From Gammaproteobacteria bacterium (lineage in GTDB: Bacteria > Pseudomonadota > Gammaproteobacteria > Ga0077536), in NCBI GenBank assembly GCA_021773835.1, contig JAJFJQ010000028.1, forward strand, positions 496,001 through 560,000: 64,000 nt of DNA, read 5' to 3'. The position numbers and the translations under genes were made by a program. Every line of letters begins with the position of its first letter. Position 1 is the first letter of the stretch. Below the pieces are notes generated by a model. It saw only the letters and a program-made list of their open reading frames with translations, was not told the origin of the DNA and did not search any database. Positions 23,601 to 31,882 of the stretch are shown here, one piece after another.

Positions 23601-26581
23601 CGGTCAGCGTCGTCTCGGGTCGACGCCACGAATTGGTAGTAGCCGGGGTGTGAAGGGGTGAACGCACAGATTGCAGCGGCCTTGCGGCTCACAACCGCGC
23701 AGCTAGACTCCTCTACCCATTCCATGATGTTTTGCGTTAGATACGCGTTGCCCGGACCTTTAACGCGTGCGGCTTTGTATTCTCGTCGGTTGATTTGAAC
23801 CGTGACAGCGGCGTCTTCGATCAATTTTCCATTTGCGTCAACAACCAGGACCTCAAGCTCGGCCGGCTCATCTTTTTTATACAGCCAGCGCGTATTCTTT
23901 AGTCCGGCGAAACGGGTTCTCCCCGCGTAATCGGCCCGTGCTGTGGCGGCGACAAACTTGCCGCGGTCATCCTTAACCGCCGACTCCACCATCAGCGAAC
24001 CGTAATAAATATCGGCGTCCGGTAACGCGAAGGTATCTTGATGTTGGCCGAGATCATTCAGTCGGTTGCGGACATCGAGCAAGTTGATTTGCGTGCTAGT
24101 TGCTGCGGCTTCGTTGTAGCTGCCAAAGGTGAAGCCGGTGGCCTTTGGGTTGTTCGTGCGAAACGGTGTTACTTGCAGTCGAGCGGTGAGGCGAACTTCT
24201 GCGTCGGTGTACGGGCCACCCGCATGCAGTGTACCAAGCGAAGTCACCTCTACTTGGTCATTGGCGTGGAAGATCGCGCCATTCAATTCGGTCTTTACCT
24301 TGAACGGGGCTGGGGTGAAGTCGCTGACGAGTACCGATAGCGGTGACCAGGTAAAGCGTGGACGTTTTTCTTGCGGCGTTTTTGTTGGACTGAGGGCGAA
24401 CCGGTACCACCCGACTGCACCTTGTTCCGGCACTTTAAAACGCCCATCGAAGGCGCCGAATTCACTTAAGCTGAGGTCAAGTCGTTCGAATACGGATTTA
24501 CCTTGGGGATCGGTGACGACCAGATCGTAGCCAGACTTCACCGGCGACTTCCAAGCGCGGTTGCTTTGTTCACGCACATAGATCTTAAATTCGATAGTGT
24601 CACCGAGCTTATAGATCCCTTGGGCTGTCGTGCCCCAGGCGTGGGTATGGCTGCCGGCTTTGCGCAGGCGGGTATAAGCGCCGTTACCACGTACACCGAA
24701 ACCGTAACTCAGAGGGAGTAAGGCAAGGTCGCCGTCTTTTTCTACTTTTGCGAACAGGCTGGTGCCATTTCTGCCATAGATAAGCTGCAGCTCGGGGTCA
24801 AAATCTGCTAGTCCTGCTAACTGCACAAGTCCGTTGGCATCTGTGGTACCGGTGATAGCTAGGTCGCTAAGTTTGTCTAGCCCATCCTCGGTTCCTCTGA
24901 ACAGGGTGATAGTCGCACCGCTTACGGGCTGCCCAGTGGCAAAGTCCGTGACCCATCCCAGTGAATTAAAATGCCCGGCCTTAAAATGGATCTGATACGG
25001 CGTTACTTGGACCAAGATGCTTGGGTCTCGATACCAATTTGGCGGAGCCGGAACCGGATGCAAGCGACCGAACATCACGCCTGTATCGTCGCCAAGTAAT
25101 TCCCGAACCTCCATCGGCACTGCGTAGGAAATATCTTCAACGCGATCTATTTCGTGTTCTTTCAGCAAACCGGATTGCGTCGTTTTCTCGCCGAGTTTGG
25201 TATAGGAAATTTGGACCTTGTCCAAGTTCGTGACATACAGTGGGACGTCGCTATCCACGCCTTTTTCAAGCACCGCATATCGATGGCTTAATTTGAGGTT
25301 TGGCTCTCTGTGGTCGGTAAAAAAACTGAAATCGATTGCCTGGTCTAGTTTCCGCCCAAATTCATCGGTGATTTTTGCAACGTCGAGCTCAACCGTGTAC
25401 TCCTGGTAGGCGCGTAGCAACTCGGGTAACCAGTGCTGATAAACCCTTCCCGTCTTATGCGGTGAGGCGAGCCGCGTCCAATCATGGGTGTTGACCCAGG
25501 GATCATAGTTTTCACGCCCACCATTCAATGCTGGCGTGAACGCAATGTGCTGTTTAACGACGGAGTTCAGCACCGGTGATGTAAACAGCAACGCGAACGG
25601 TTTTAAGGGTGCGCAACGGCGTACGGATAGCAGCTTTGATTTCCGCCGTTGTATGGGATCAAACAGAATATTTTGCGCATAGGCCTCTCCTTTGAAAGTG
25701 CATCGCACACCGAAAAACTTAAATTCCGGGTAGGTGTCAAATGAGACGATCGTGCGCGCTTCGATGCCGGGTTCCATCCCTTCGCTAGATTGCAGGCCTG
25801 GCCTAACGTCTAAGGAGACGGTTGTATCGAGCGCTAGTTCTCGGGTCGGTTCAATCACCCAGATCCGACGGGCCTCCTCTGCACCGACGACGGTGAGTTG
25901 ATCGTTAACAGTCAATTGCTTCCGTTCGTTTGAGGCCAACCGCGACCACCACGGTAATCGTCGCGGTAGATTGTCGGGCAACGCAACGATGGCAACGCCA
26001 ACGTTTTCGTCGACAATGCTCAGTGCTTGTTCAACCGAGCGCCGCGTTACCGGCTGGTTGAAGGTCACCTGGATCAGGGGCGTGCCGGGGGTGAGCCAAT
26101 TGACGAATCGTGAGTAGGTAACTTTCGGTCTGGCGGTGGTAAAGCGGTGCTCGATCGGGTCGGCCAGCCCAAACCCGTCTTCGGTTCTGATCCCGGGAGA
26201 CATGACTACCTTGTATGTCGTAGCGAGCTGCAGTTTGTCTTGATCGCGCAGTTGGCACGCCAAGGCGCTCGTATTCAACCAGCGCCACTCGCAGTTCAAC
26301 TCTGGTTCGATAGCGACCGGGATCTCACTCGCTTGCCGGTTCATTCTCCCGATCGGAACCACCGGTCGATCAAACTGAAATACGATCTGGTTACCGGGGA
26401 GGACATCATTACCTTGCGGCGTAATACGCAGCAGCTTTAATGTGGGACCGTTCGCAACGTTTGCAGAATCGTATGCTTTCGACGTGTCCGGGGTTTGAGC
26501 GGGTGCATTTGCTGGCGCGGACTCAAAGGCAGCTGTTGCTTGAATGGTTACTAAGACAATGATCCAAACGATGGCTTTCAT
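20696..26581 (-). CDS. Bacterial alpha-2-macroglobulin, thioester-containing
   Basis: Very large periplasmic protease inhibitor (1961 residues) of the YfhM/MagD A2M family. Residues 1-19 are a signal peptide (MKAIVWIIVLVTIQATA). MG-type beta domains fill the first ~1300 residues; YAWGTTAQGIYKLGDTIEFKIYVREQ and WNPSLIPDENGNAEIEFEVPDNLTAWRILAMAVT are typical. The thioester motif CWEQ is at Cys1451, in the alpha-helical thioester domain, followed by an MG10-like receptor domain (YFFNYSNWSYYGR). Unlike E. coli YfhM I see no lipobox, and the protein is ~300 residues longer. I chose ATG 26581 over GTG 26611 for the signal peptide. It partners PbpC in repair and defence of the envelope. Confidence 0.95.
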   Translation of the reverse strand: MKAIVWIIVLVTIQATAAFESAPANAPAQTPDTSKAYDSANVANGPTLKLLRITPQGNDVLPGNQIVFQFDRPVVPIGRMNRQASEIPVAIEPELNCEWRWLNTSALACQLRDQDKLQLATTYKVVMSPGIRTEDGFGLADPIEHRFTTARPKVTYSRFVNWLTPGTPLIQVTFNQPVTRRSVEQALSIVDENVGVAIVALPDNLPRRLPWWSRLASNERKQLTVNDQLTVVGAEEARRIWVIEPTRELALDTTVSLDVRPGLQSSEGMEPGIEARTIVSFDTYPEFKFFGVRCTFKGEAYAQNILFDPIQRRKSKLLSVRRCAPLKPFALLFTSPVLNSVVKQHIAFTPALNGGRENYDPWVNTHDWTRLASPHKTGRVYQHWLPELLRAYQEYTVELDVAKITDEFGRKLDQAIDFSFFTDHREPNLKLSHRYAVLEKGVDSDVPLYVTNLDKVQISYTKLGEKTTQSGLLKEHEIDRVEDISYAVPMEVRELLGDDTGVMFGRLHPVPAPPNWYRDPSILVQVTPYQIHFKAGHFNSLGWVTDFATGQPVSGATITLFRGTEDGLDKLSDLAITGTTDANGLVQLAGLADFDPELQLIYGRNGTSLFAKVEKDGDLALLPLSYGFGVRGNGAYTRLRKAGSHTHAWGTTAQGIYKLGDTIEFKIYVREQSNRAWKSPVKSGYDLVVTDPQGKSVFERLDLSLSEFGAFDGRFKVPEQGAVGWYRFALSPTKTPQEKRPRFTWSPLSVLVSDFTPAPFKVKTELNGAIFHANDQVEVTSLGTLHAGGPYTDAEVRLTARLQVTPFRTNNPKATGFTFGSYNEAAATSTQINLLDVRNRLNDLGQHQDTFALPDADIYYGSLMVESAVKDDRGKFVAATARADYAGRTRFAGLKNTRWLYKKDEPAELEVLVVDANGKLIEDAAVTVQINRREYKAARVKGPGNAYLTQNIMEWVEESSCAVVSRKAAAICAFTPSHPGYYQFVASTRDDADREHKTTINGWATGSGAVVWDQSNDASLQIVPEQTDYKIGDTARYLIKNPFPGAKALVSVERYGVIDSWIETLNTSTPVISVPIRPDYLPGFYLSVVAVSPRVAMPLGPGKVDLGKPSYRIGYVTAKVTDPYKQLTLDVETERDVYRPRETVSAAIHVSPRAGSNNEPIEIAVAVVDEAVLAMNQRGRAYYDPYAGFNKLDALDVGNYSLISRLVGRQKFEKKGANPGGDGGVTFTQMRNLFKFVSYWNPSLIPDENGNAEIEFEVPDNLTAWRILAMAVTPNDRMGLGDTAIKVNRPTEIRPIMPNQVVEGDEFKAGFTVMNRTAASRELKVSVNVTGPLAANTNKIATYDVVVPPYKRESIWLPVATKGYGELIFVARGGDGSDSDAIEHRVTVNKRRSLETAATYGTTTQELISESVKVPDGIYTDVGEIGAVLSPTVIGNIDGAFNYIKRYPHMCWEQRLTKAVFATAYLDLNDYLGEEVEWPEPDADLANALLAAANFQAPNGGMVYWVPTNRRVSPYLSAYTAIAFNWLRRSGHAIPGTVEDRLHQYLLQLLRRNEFPTFYSKGMASTVRAVALAALSESGKITHDDVERYDRHVPEMDLFGKSHFLQAAIKTKGVDQRIVSETIDTILGHASQTGGKFQFNEAWDDSYKYLLATPLRSNCTVLSSLLDTQIRSNKGPSIGDVPFKLVRSITQSRGRRDRWENTQENVFCLNALTDYAKLYEVEDPQMQVSVAFDDVALGSTDFNAKTNPPVRVFRPMAVDDPGKSTTLKITKQGTGRLYYSARIAYDLLEDNRERINSGIEIRREYAVERNGEFTLLQSPMTIKRGDLVRVDLFVSIPTARHFVVVNDPIPGGLEPVNTDLATSSAIDTEKGRFKAAADSWFFNYSNWSYYGRHFWSFYHKELRHDSARFYSDYLPAGNYHLSYTAQAIAEGKFSVMPVHAEEMYDPDVYGKGLSSILQVAQ

Positions 26582-26692
26582 GTTCGTTACGATGCTCACG
26601 AGGTAAGTCACGCAACATTGTCCGCGGTGATTCCGACAAGCGCCGGGCAGAAATATGATGAAATATGGCGGACCGAGTTCGTGCGCTCCACG

Positions 26693-27601
26693 CTATTCGG
26701 GCGGTCGCAGCAACGCTACAGCCTTTTCGGCAAAAAAATCCAGGAACGCGCGAGTCTTGCTTGGCAGGTGTGTGCGGCTGGGGTAGAGGGCGGTGACGGG
26801 CGTACCCCGCGGTTCAATCGCATAGTCTGCGAACAATCTGATTAGCGTGCCGTCTTTTAATTCATCTTGGACCAACCAGTCGGTCACCATGGCGATCCCA
26901 AGACCATCGAGCACCAACTGCTTTAGCGCTTCACCATTGTTAACCGCAATTTTTGCGGTGATGCCGACCTCCACGCACTGTGTCCCTTTCGAAAATTTCC
27001 AGGTATTGCGCCCGGTTCGCGCGTGGAAAGACAGACATTGATGGTCTTTGAGTTTACGCGGTTCGGTAGGATGGCCGTGGTGTTTGAGGTAGTCGGGGCT
27101 CGCGCATACGACAGAGTCGGTAACCGCGAGTGTCTTTGCCACTAAACTCGAGTTCTCGAGGCGTCCGATCACAATGGCGACGTCGAATCCTTTTGCAACG
27201 ATGTCACCTGGGTTGTTGGTCAAATCCAATCCCAGGCTAACTTCTGGATAGCGTTCGCGGAATTCGCAAATGTGGGGGACGATGAGGCGTAAGGCGATGG
27301 AGTCGTGGGCGGTCACGCGTAAGCGGCCGTGCGGGACAGCGTCGAAATCCTGTAGGGCTTCGTGGGACGCATTAATGGCCTCGACGATCGCGCTCGCATG
27401 TTCGCGGTAGACCTCGCCTTCTGCAGTGAGGCTAACCTTGCGAGTCGAACGGGTCAGCAAGCGGGTATTTAGGCTTTCCTCAAGTGCGGCGATTCGACGG
27501 GTCGCACCGGTGGGTGAAATCCCGAGCCGGCGGGCGGCGCCCGCGAAGCTTTCTTGTTCGGCAACTGCGAGAAAAAGCTTAATCGATTCAACATCTTCCA
27601 T
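26693..27601 (-). CDS. LysR-type transcriptional regulator
   Basis: 302-residue LysR regulator. The N-terminal helix-turn-helix is clear (FLAVAEQESFAGAARRLGISPTGATRRIAALEESLNTRLLTRSTRKVSLTAEG, residues ~8-62), followed by the periplasmic-binding-like effector domain (LRVTAHDSIALRLIVPHICEFRERYPEVSLGLDLTN). The sequence looks like the CrgA/DmlR subgroup, which ends with a domain like VTALYPSRTHLPSKTRAFLDFFAEK. It is divergent from the small gene at 27750, whose shared A+T-rich intergenic region is the obvious operator location. It is on the same strand as A2M-pbpC, 111 nt upstream, so control of that pair is also possible. Confidence 0.93.
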   Translation of the reverse strand: MEDVESIKLFLAVAEQESFAGAARRLGISPTGATRRIAALEESLNTRLLTRSTRKVSLTAEGEVYREHASAIVEAINASHEALQDFDAVPHGRLRVTAHDSIALRLIVPHICEFRERYPEVSLGLDLTNNPGDIVAKGFDVAIVIGRLENSSLVAKTLAVTDSVVCASPDYLKHHGHPTEPRKLKDHQCLSFHARTGRNTWKFSKGTQCVEVGITAKIAVNNGEALKQLVLDGLGIAMVTDWLVQDELKDGTLIRLFADYAIEPRGTPVTALYPSRTHLPSKTRAFLDFFAEKAVALLRPPE

Positions 27602-27749
27602 TGTTTCAAATTTCGCAATAATAAATTACAAAATCAGTATATTATCATCAGAAATAAGGTCAATTAGAATCCCTTCCATGCGCTGAGTAATACAACTCGG
27701 CTCGACAAAAATCCCCGGTCGATGGATTGGGAATGGAAAGGAGAAAATC
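27602..27749. promoter_or_regulatory. Divergent LysR intergenic region
   Basis: A+T-rich 148 nt between lysR-type gene and small gene 27750, with dense A/T from 27605 to 27665 (AATAATAAATTAC, AGTATATTATCATC). LysR proteins usually bind T-N11-A sites in such regions; several loose matches occur (for example TTTCGCAATAATAAA), none diagnostic. Confidence 0.4.
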
Positions 27750-27935
27750 ATGACTACACAGACATTAAACAAACATCCGCGATTAGTAACGGCCCTACAA
27801 TTGGCGCTGTTGGTGGTGGTCTTCCAGGGCGTGATCGGTACCACGCCGACGGGATACCTCGGCATCAATACGGCAGTGGAATCAAGTGCCGCCTATGTAA
27901 GCGAGACGGTGTCCCTCACCCACGCTGAGCACTAG
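27750..27935 (+). CDS. Small hypothetical membrane protein
   Basis: 61 codons: MTTQTLNKHPRLVTALQLAL, then a helix LLVVVFQGVIGTTP and a short polar tail ending SLTHAEH. A strong Shine-Dalgarno AAAGGAG sits 7 nt before the ATG, and an inverted repeat follows 26 nt after the stop, so translation is likely despite the small size. It lies divergent from a LysR regulator, which may control it. No family recognised. The single helix near the N-terminus could be a membrane anchor or an uncleaved signal sequence. Confidence 0.55.
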   Translation: MTTQTLNKHPRLVTALQLALLVVVFQGVIGTTPTGYLGINTAVESSAAYVSETVSLTHAEH

Positions 27936-27960
27936 GCTGGGCGCCAAATGTCCCCCGCGA

Positions 27961-27986
27961 CCGGAGCTGGCAGACGTCAGCTCCGG
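27961..27986 (+). terminator. Hairpin after small gene 27750
   Basis: CCGGAGCT, a 10-nt loop and AGCTCCGG, a perfect 8-bp G+C-rich stem, then ATTTCCC. The T-run is short, so termination efficiency is uncertain. Confidence 0.5.
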
Positions 27987-28098
27987 ATTTCCCGTACCCA
28001 CATCACATTGCGTCTGTTCGACCCGAATAATTCTCAAGTTATTCGCGCGCGGGGCCGATGTTTGTAGGCACCCGTAGACAATTCTCAGGAATAGCATC

Positions 28099-29013
28099 GT
28101 GAATAGCGCAACCGCAACTGCAACAGTGGAACGCACCGAACAAGCGCCCGTTCAAGCCAACGAATCGCTAGCGCGCAGCGTCATCGACGACATGTCCACC
28201 CTGGTCTCGCCCCCGGACGTCTACCTCAAAATCAATGAACTCATTTCCAGCGATACGGCGTCCGCTCAGCAAATTAGCGAAGTCGTGATGCGTGACCCCA
28301 GTCTCACTGCCAGGGTGCTGAAACTCGTCAACAGTTCCTACTATGCGCTGCCGACGAAGGTCGACACAGTCACCCGTGCAATTGCCTTAATTGGCACCCA
28401 TGAGCTATCGAGTCTTGTCTTCTCGATGTGCGCTGTGCAGTCGTTCTCGCGGATCTCTAGCAGTGTCACGAACATGAATACGTTTTGGCGCCATGGTGTC
28501 TACTGCGGATTGGCGGCCAAGGCGATTGCGGCCCGCGTCAATTGTCTCAATACGGAACGCTTGTTTGTCGCCGGACTACTGCATGACATTGGGACCTTAA
28601 CGATAAATTCGCGCTTTCCGGAGATCGCGGAAGAAGCCATCTTCAAGGCCCGTGGTGACGAATCGGCCATGATCCTGCTCGAACAATCGGCCATCGGATT
28701 CGACCATGCGTACCTCGGAGCGATGATGTTGGAGAACTGGCAGATGCCTGAGGCTACCTGCGACGCCATTCGTTACCACCATCAACCGGGCCTCGCAGAG
28801 GTCACGCCACTTGAAGCGAGCATTGTCCACGCCGCCGACACCTTGGCGAACTACTCTGGGACTGGTAGCTTTTCTGAGACCATCGCCGAGCATGACGATA
28901 TTGCGGCAGACCTCAAGGCGCTGATCGAGTTGCCTGCTGACTTCGACCACGACGAATTACTCGATGAGGTCGACCGGAAGTTTGTCGAGACGATCTATCT
29001 GCTGGTCGCCTAA
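28099..29013 (+). CDS. HDOD domain protein
   Basis: 304-residue signalling protein with an HDOD domain (residues ~25-225), the non-hydrolytic relative of HD-GYP domains. Seen: LVSPPDVYLKINELISSDTASAQQISEVVMRDPSLTARVLKLVNSSYYALP (the family core), VTRAIALIGTHELSSLVFSM, FVAGLLHDIGTLTI and WQMPEATCDAIRYHHQP. These proteins act as docking or regulatory modules in stress, cyclic-di-GMP or chemotaxis pathways. Start is GTG 28099 with AGGAA 7 nt before it. It stands alone, converging with the NTF2-like gene. Confidence 0.9.
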   Translation: MNSATATATVERTEQAPVQANESLARSVIDDMSTLVSPPDVYLKINELISSDTASAQQISEVVMRDPSLTARVLKLVNSSYYALPTKVDTVTRAIALIGTHELSSLVFSMCAVQSFSRISSSVTNMNTFWRHGVYCGLAAKAIAARVNCLNTERLFVAGLLHDIGTLTINSRFPEIAEEAIFKARGDESAMILLEQSAIGFDHAYLGAMMLENWQMPEATCDAIRYHHQPGLAEVTPLEASIVHAADTLANYSGTGSFSETIAEHDDIAADLKALIELPADFDHDELLDEVDRKFVETIYLLVA

Positions 29014-29022
29014 AAATAGTTG

Positions 29023-29493
29023 TTAACGATTGATGTGATGCGCCGATTCCTGGCGTGCGCGCAGCGCCTGCGCCTCGCGTCCAATGAGTTTGACTAGGCG
29101 CTCGCTCCCGAACCCAAGCTGATGTAAACCGGTAATGGCATCGGCTACCTCGCGGTAGTCTTCAATCAAACCGTCGCGTAACCGGCAAATTGAGACGCCC
29201 TCGAACACTGCACGATTTCCGCGCGACTCGGCAAGCTTAGAATCGTAGCTAAAAACGTAACGCACATAACCCAGTTGCCCATCGTCTACAGGATCGTGAA
29301 GGTCCCAGATGAAGTTTTGCGCATCGCGGTGAAAGTGATTTTCGATCATGTCGGCGATAGCGGCACCCTTAAAAGAGCCGTAAAATACGTCGTGGTATAC
29401 CCCAGAAGCAGTGAAGCATGCCGCCGTTGCCGTACCGTCGCCCGCGCAGGCCGCCTGGGTCATTTTCGTGATTAAGGTCTTGAAGTCCGCCAT
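29023..29493 (-). CDS. SnoaL/NTF2-like protein
   Basis: 156-residue cone-shaped fold of the NTF2/SnoaL-like superfamily, without signal peptide. Signature parts: LITKMTQAACAGDGTATAACFTASGVYHDVFYGSFKGAAIADMIENHFHRDAQNFIWDLHDPVDDG, followed by RYVFSYDSK and EGVSICRLRDGLIEDYREVAD. Such proteins are ester-cyclases, isomerases or ligand binders; which one is unclear. It converges with the HDOD gene (9-nt gap) and is divergent from the carboxymuconolactone-decarboxylase-like gene. Confidence 0.72.
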   Translation of the reverse strand: MADFKTLITKMTQAACAGDGTATAACFTASGVYHDVFYGSFKGAAIADMIENHFHRDAQNFIWDLHDPVDDGQLGYVRYVFSYDSKLAESRGNRAVFEGVSICRLRDGLIEDYREVADAITGLHQLGFGSERLVKLIGREAQALRARQESAHHINR

Positions 29494-29658
29494 GGATAGT
29501 GTCCACCTGTATTGATTGGGTTTAGTGTTAGATAGGGAGCTGACATCGATTCTACTGCTATGTCATGCCGGTAGGTATCAAAGAATAAACTCGATTTGCG
29601 CTTTACTCGGTACGCTAAATTCCCCACTATCGCGGGTTTTTAACCGGGATCTCATAAC

Positions 29659-30036
29659 ATGGACAAAGCACTATTCGACGCCGGCATGGCGTTGCGCAAG
29701 AAAGTCGTTGGGGCGGAGTATGTCGAGCGATCGATGGCGGCTGCCGACGAGCTGACCCAGGCCTTCCAAGAACTGGTGACCGAATATTGTTGGGGAGCAG
29801 TATGGACCAGAGAGGGTCTCGCCCATCGTGACCGCAGCTTGCTTAATCTCGGTATGCTCACAGCGCTTGGTAAACCGAATGAACTGAAATTGCACGTCCG
29901 GGGAGCGTTAACCAATGGCGTGACCCGCGAAGAGATCAGTGAAGTATTTTTACAGACAGCGATCTACTGCGGTGTCCCTGCGGCGCTGGAGGCATTTAAG
30001 GTTGCGCGCGAGGTGTTCGCTGAACTCGATGCCTGA
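29659..30036 (+). CDS. Carboxymuconolactone decarboxylase family protein
   Basis: 125-residue helical protein of the CMD/AhpD family. It resembles 4-carboxymuconolactone decarboxylase (PcaC): RKKVVGAEYVERSMAAADELTQAFQELVTEYCWGAVWTREGL, then LLNLGMLTALGKPNELKLHVRGALTNGVTREEISEVFLQTAIYCGVPAALEAFKVAREVF. PcaC decarboxylates in the protocatechuate branch of the beta-ketoadipate pathway, but no other pca gene is near, so the exact reaction is unproven. No clear Shine-Dalgarno. It converges with the sulfurtransferase gene. Confidence 0.85.
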   Translation: MDKALFDAGMALRKKVVGAEYVERSMAAADELTQAFQELVTEYCWGAVWTREGLAHRDRSLLNLGMLTALGKPNELKLHVRGALTNGVTREEISEVFLQTAIYCGVPAALEAFKVAREVFAELDA

Positions 30037-30061
30037 AAAAATGCGTCGCTGGCGATACCGC

Positions 30062-30931
30062 CTACGGTGAGTCGCCTAAGGTGAGCGGGAGTGACTCGTC
30101 TTTGATCCATTCCGACATCGACCCGTCATAGATCGCAATATTGTCATGGCCTGCGATGTGTAGGGCGAGTGCGTCCATCGTCGCCGAGATACCCCCGCCG
30201 CAATAGACGACAACCCGTTCCGCCTCGAGCGAGCCGGAATCAGTGAATTGCTTGCTTAGCGATTCGCGTGACAAAAATGTTCCGGCTTCAGGATCGATGA
30301 GGTTGCCGTAAAAAACATTGTGGCTGCCTGGGATGTGTCCTGCGCGGCCATAACGGTTGGTCTCGCCGTTGTATACGTCCGGCGACAATGCGTTCAAGGT
30401 ACAAGCGCTGCCATCTTCGATGATTTTTAGCATGTCATCCTTGTTTGCCCACATCTGCGGACGTGGCTTGGGGGTCAGCTTTGTTGGCGCGTAGCTTGGT
30501 GAGGAGCCACTCGTCGGTCGACCTTCGCGCTGCCATTTCTGCCAACCGCCATCAAGCACGACAACATTGTCAAAACCAACGGAGCGGAACATCCACCACG
30601 CGCGGGTCGACCACATTGGAATACCATCGCTATACAACACCACCAGAGAGTCGTCACCGATCCCATGCGCGGCAGCCCGATCGCAAAATGCGTTGGCCGG
30701 CGGCATCATAAACGGTATGGGGTTTGAACTATCAGAAAATTCTTCGATGAGGTCGAGAAAGCCGGCACCCGGAATGTGCGCCTTCGCCCACGCATCGCGG
30801 CCGCTATCGGCTTGGTACCCGCTACCGTCCGCCTTGACCTGGAGATATACGCTTACGTCAAAGATACGCAGATTTGTCTGCTCCAAATTTTCAGCCAGCC
30901 AATCAGAACTGACTAGGGCGCCATCAATGTT
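30062..30931 (-). CDS. Sulfurtransferase (3-mercaptopyruvate/thiosulfate type)
   Basis: Two-domain rhodanese of 289 residues. The N-terminal domain (DVSVYL...AHIPGAGFLDL) is inactive; the C-terminal active loop is VVVYCGGGISA with persulfide Cys245. The CGGG.SA loop is nearer the CG(S/T)G mercaptopyruvate type than the CRKG thiosulfate type, but this is a judgement from one loop. I chose ATG 30931 because GAGGAG precedes it at a workable distance; the longer frame to 30991 adds 20 residues without a ribosome site. It moves sulfur from 3-mercaptopyruvate or thiosulfate to thiophiles. Confidence 0.9.
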   Translation of the reverse strand, partial: NIDGALVSSDWLAENLEQTNLRIFDVSVYLQVKADGSGYQADSGRDAWAKAHIPGAGFLDLIEEFSDSSNPIPFMMPPANAFCDRAAAHGIGDDSLVVLYSDGIPMWSTRAWWMFRSVGFDNVVVLDGGWQKWQREGRPTSGSSPSYAPTKLTPKPRPQMWANKDDMLKIIEDGSACTLNALSPDVYNGETNRYGRAGHIPGSHNVFYGNLIDPEAGTFLSRESLSKQFTDSGSLEAERVVVYCGGGISATMDALALHIAGHDNIAIYDGSMSEWIKDESLPLTLGDSP

Positions 30932-31086
30932 CATCGCAATAGTTACTCCTCTTAAAGACTGATATCTCCTCGGGCCTACAGATTGTAGCAAGCGTTTGTC
31001 CGGCAGACTTTATGCAGATCCACCCACCGGCCGAAGTCCGCATCAGGACTTGCTAGAATCGCCCTACAATTCGATGGAGAGATGCC

Positions 31087-31860
31087 GTGAGTGCTAATCA
31101 ATTATTGGGAAAAGTCGCCGTTGTTACCGGTGCCAGCCGTGGGATCGGCAAGGGTATTGCTATCACCTTGGCGGCACATGGTGCGCGCGTGGCGTGCATT
31201 GCGACATCGACTAAGAACGCCGTAGCTACCGTAGATCAGATCAAGGCGAACGGTGGCGAAGCGATTGCACTTGGCGCAAGAGTCGAAAATTCGGCGGACG
31301 TAACCACCGCATTTAATGCGGTCGTAAGTGACTTAGGCCCAGTCGACATATTGGTAAATAATGCCGGGATTTCCCGTCCTCAACCGTTGCTTAAGATGAC
31401 GGAGGAGAATTGGGATGAGCACATGGACGTCAACGCCAAATCAGTTTTTCTATGTTCCAAATCCGCGATCCAGCAAATGAAGGATTCTGGGAATGGCGGG
31501 GTTGTGGTTAATATCGGATCCATCGTTGGTCAAAATGCCATTCCACAGACGCTCGGCTATTGCGCGTCCAAAGCTACGGTAGAACACATGACCCGGGTAA
31601 TGGCAGTTGAATGTGCCAAGTATGGGGTGCGGGTCAATTGCATAGCACCCGGCTACGTCCGCACCGAATTGATTGATAAGCTGGTCGACGACGGCAAGCT
31701 CGCGCTCGATGCGATCGAAAAACGCACGCCGCAACGACGCATGGGTTCGATTGACGAAATCTCTGAGGCGGTCTTGTTCGTTGCAAGCCCCGCGGCTGGG
31801 TTCATGACGGGAAGCGTCATCAACATCGATGGCGGTTGGACCGCCTACGGTTACTTGTAA
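31087..31860 (+). CDS. SDR family oxidoreductase (FabG-like)
   Basis: 257-residue classical SDR. Cofactor loop VVTGASRGIGKGIAI near residues 12-26, NNAGISRP near 90, catalytic Ser in NIGSIVGQNAIPQ, YCASKATVEHMTR with the YxxxK pair, and MTGSVINIDGGWTAYGYL at the end. The TGxxxGIG loop and RGIGK suggest NADP(H). Close to 3-oxoacyl-ACP reductases and glucose dehydrogenase-like enzymes; no operon partner gives a substrate. GTG start with GGAGAG 5 nt before it. The SprT-like gene starts 22 nt after its stop. Confidence 0.9.
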   Translation: MSANQLLGKVAVVTGASRGIGKGIAITLAAHGARVACIATSTKNAVATVDQIKANGGEAIALGARVENSADVTTAFNAVVSDLGPVDILVNNAGISRPQPLLKMTEENWDEHMDVNAKSVFLCSKSAIQQMKDSGNGGVVVNIGSIVGQNAIPQTLGYCASKATVEHMTRVMAVECAKYGVRVNCIAPGYVRTELIDKLVDDGKLALDAIEKRTPQRRMGSIDEISEAVLFVASPAAGFMTGSVINIDGGWTAYGYL

Positions 31861-31882
31861 GCTTACCGGTAATGTAGAAGCG

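Noticed and set aside
22682-24721. Several 70-130-codon frames opposite the A2M gene
   Set aside because: All lie inside one continuous, domain-rich A2M frame on the other strand and show no independent signals.
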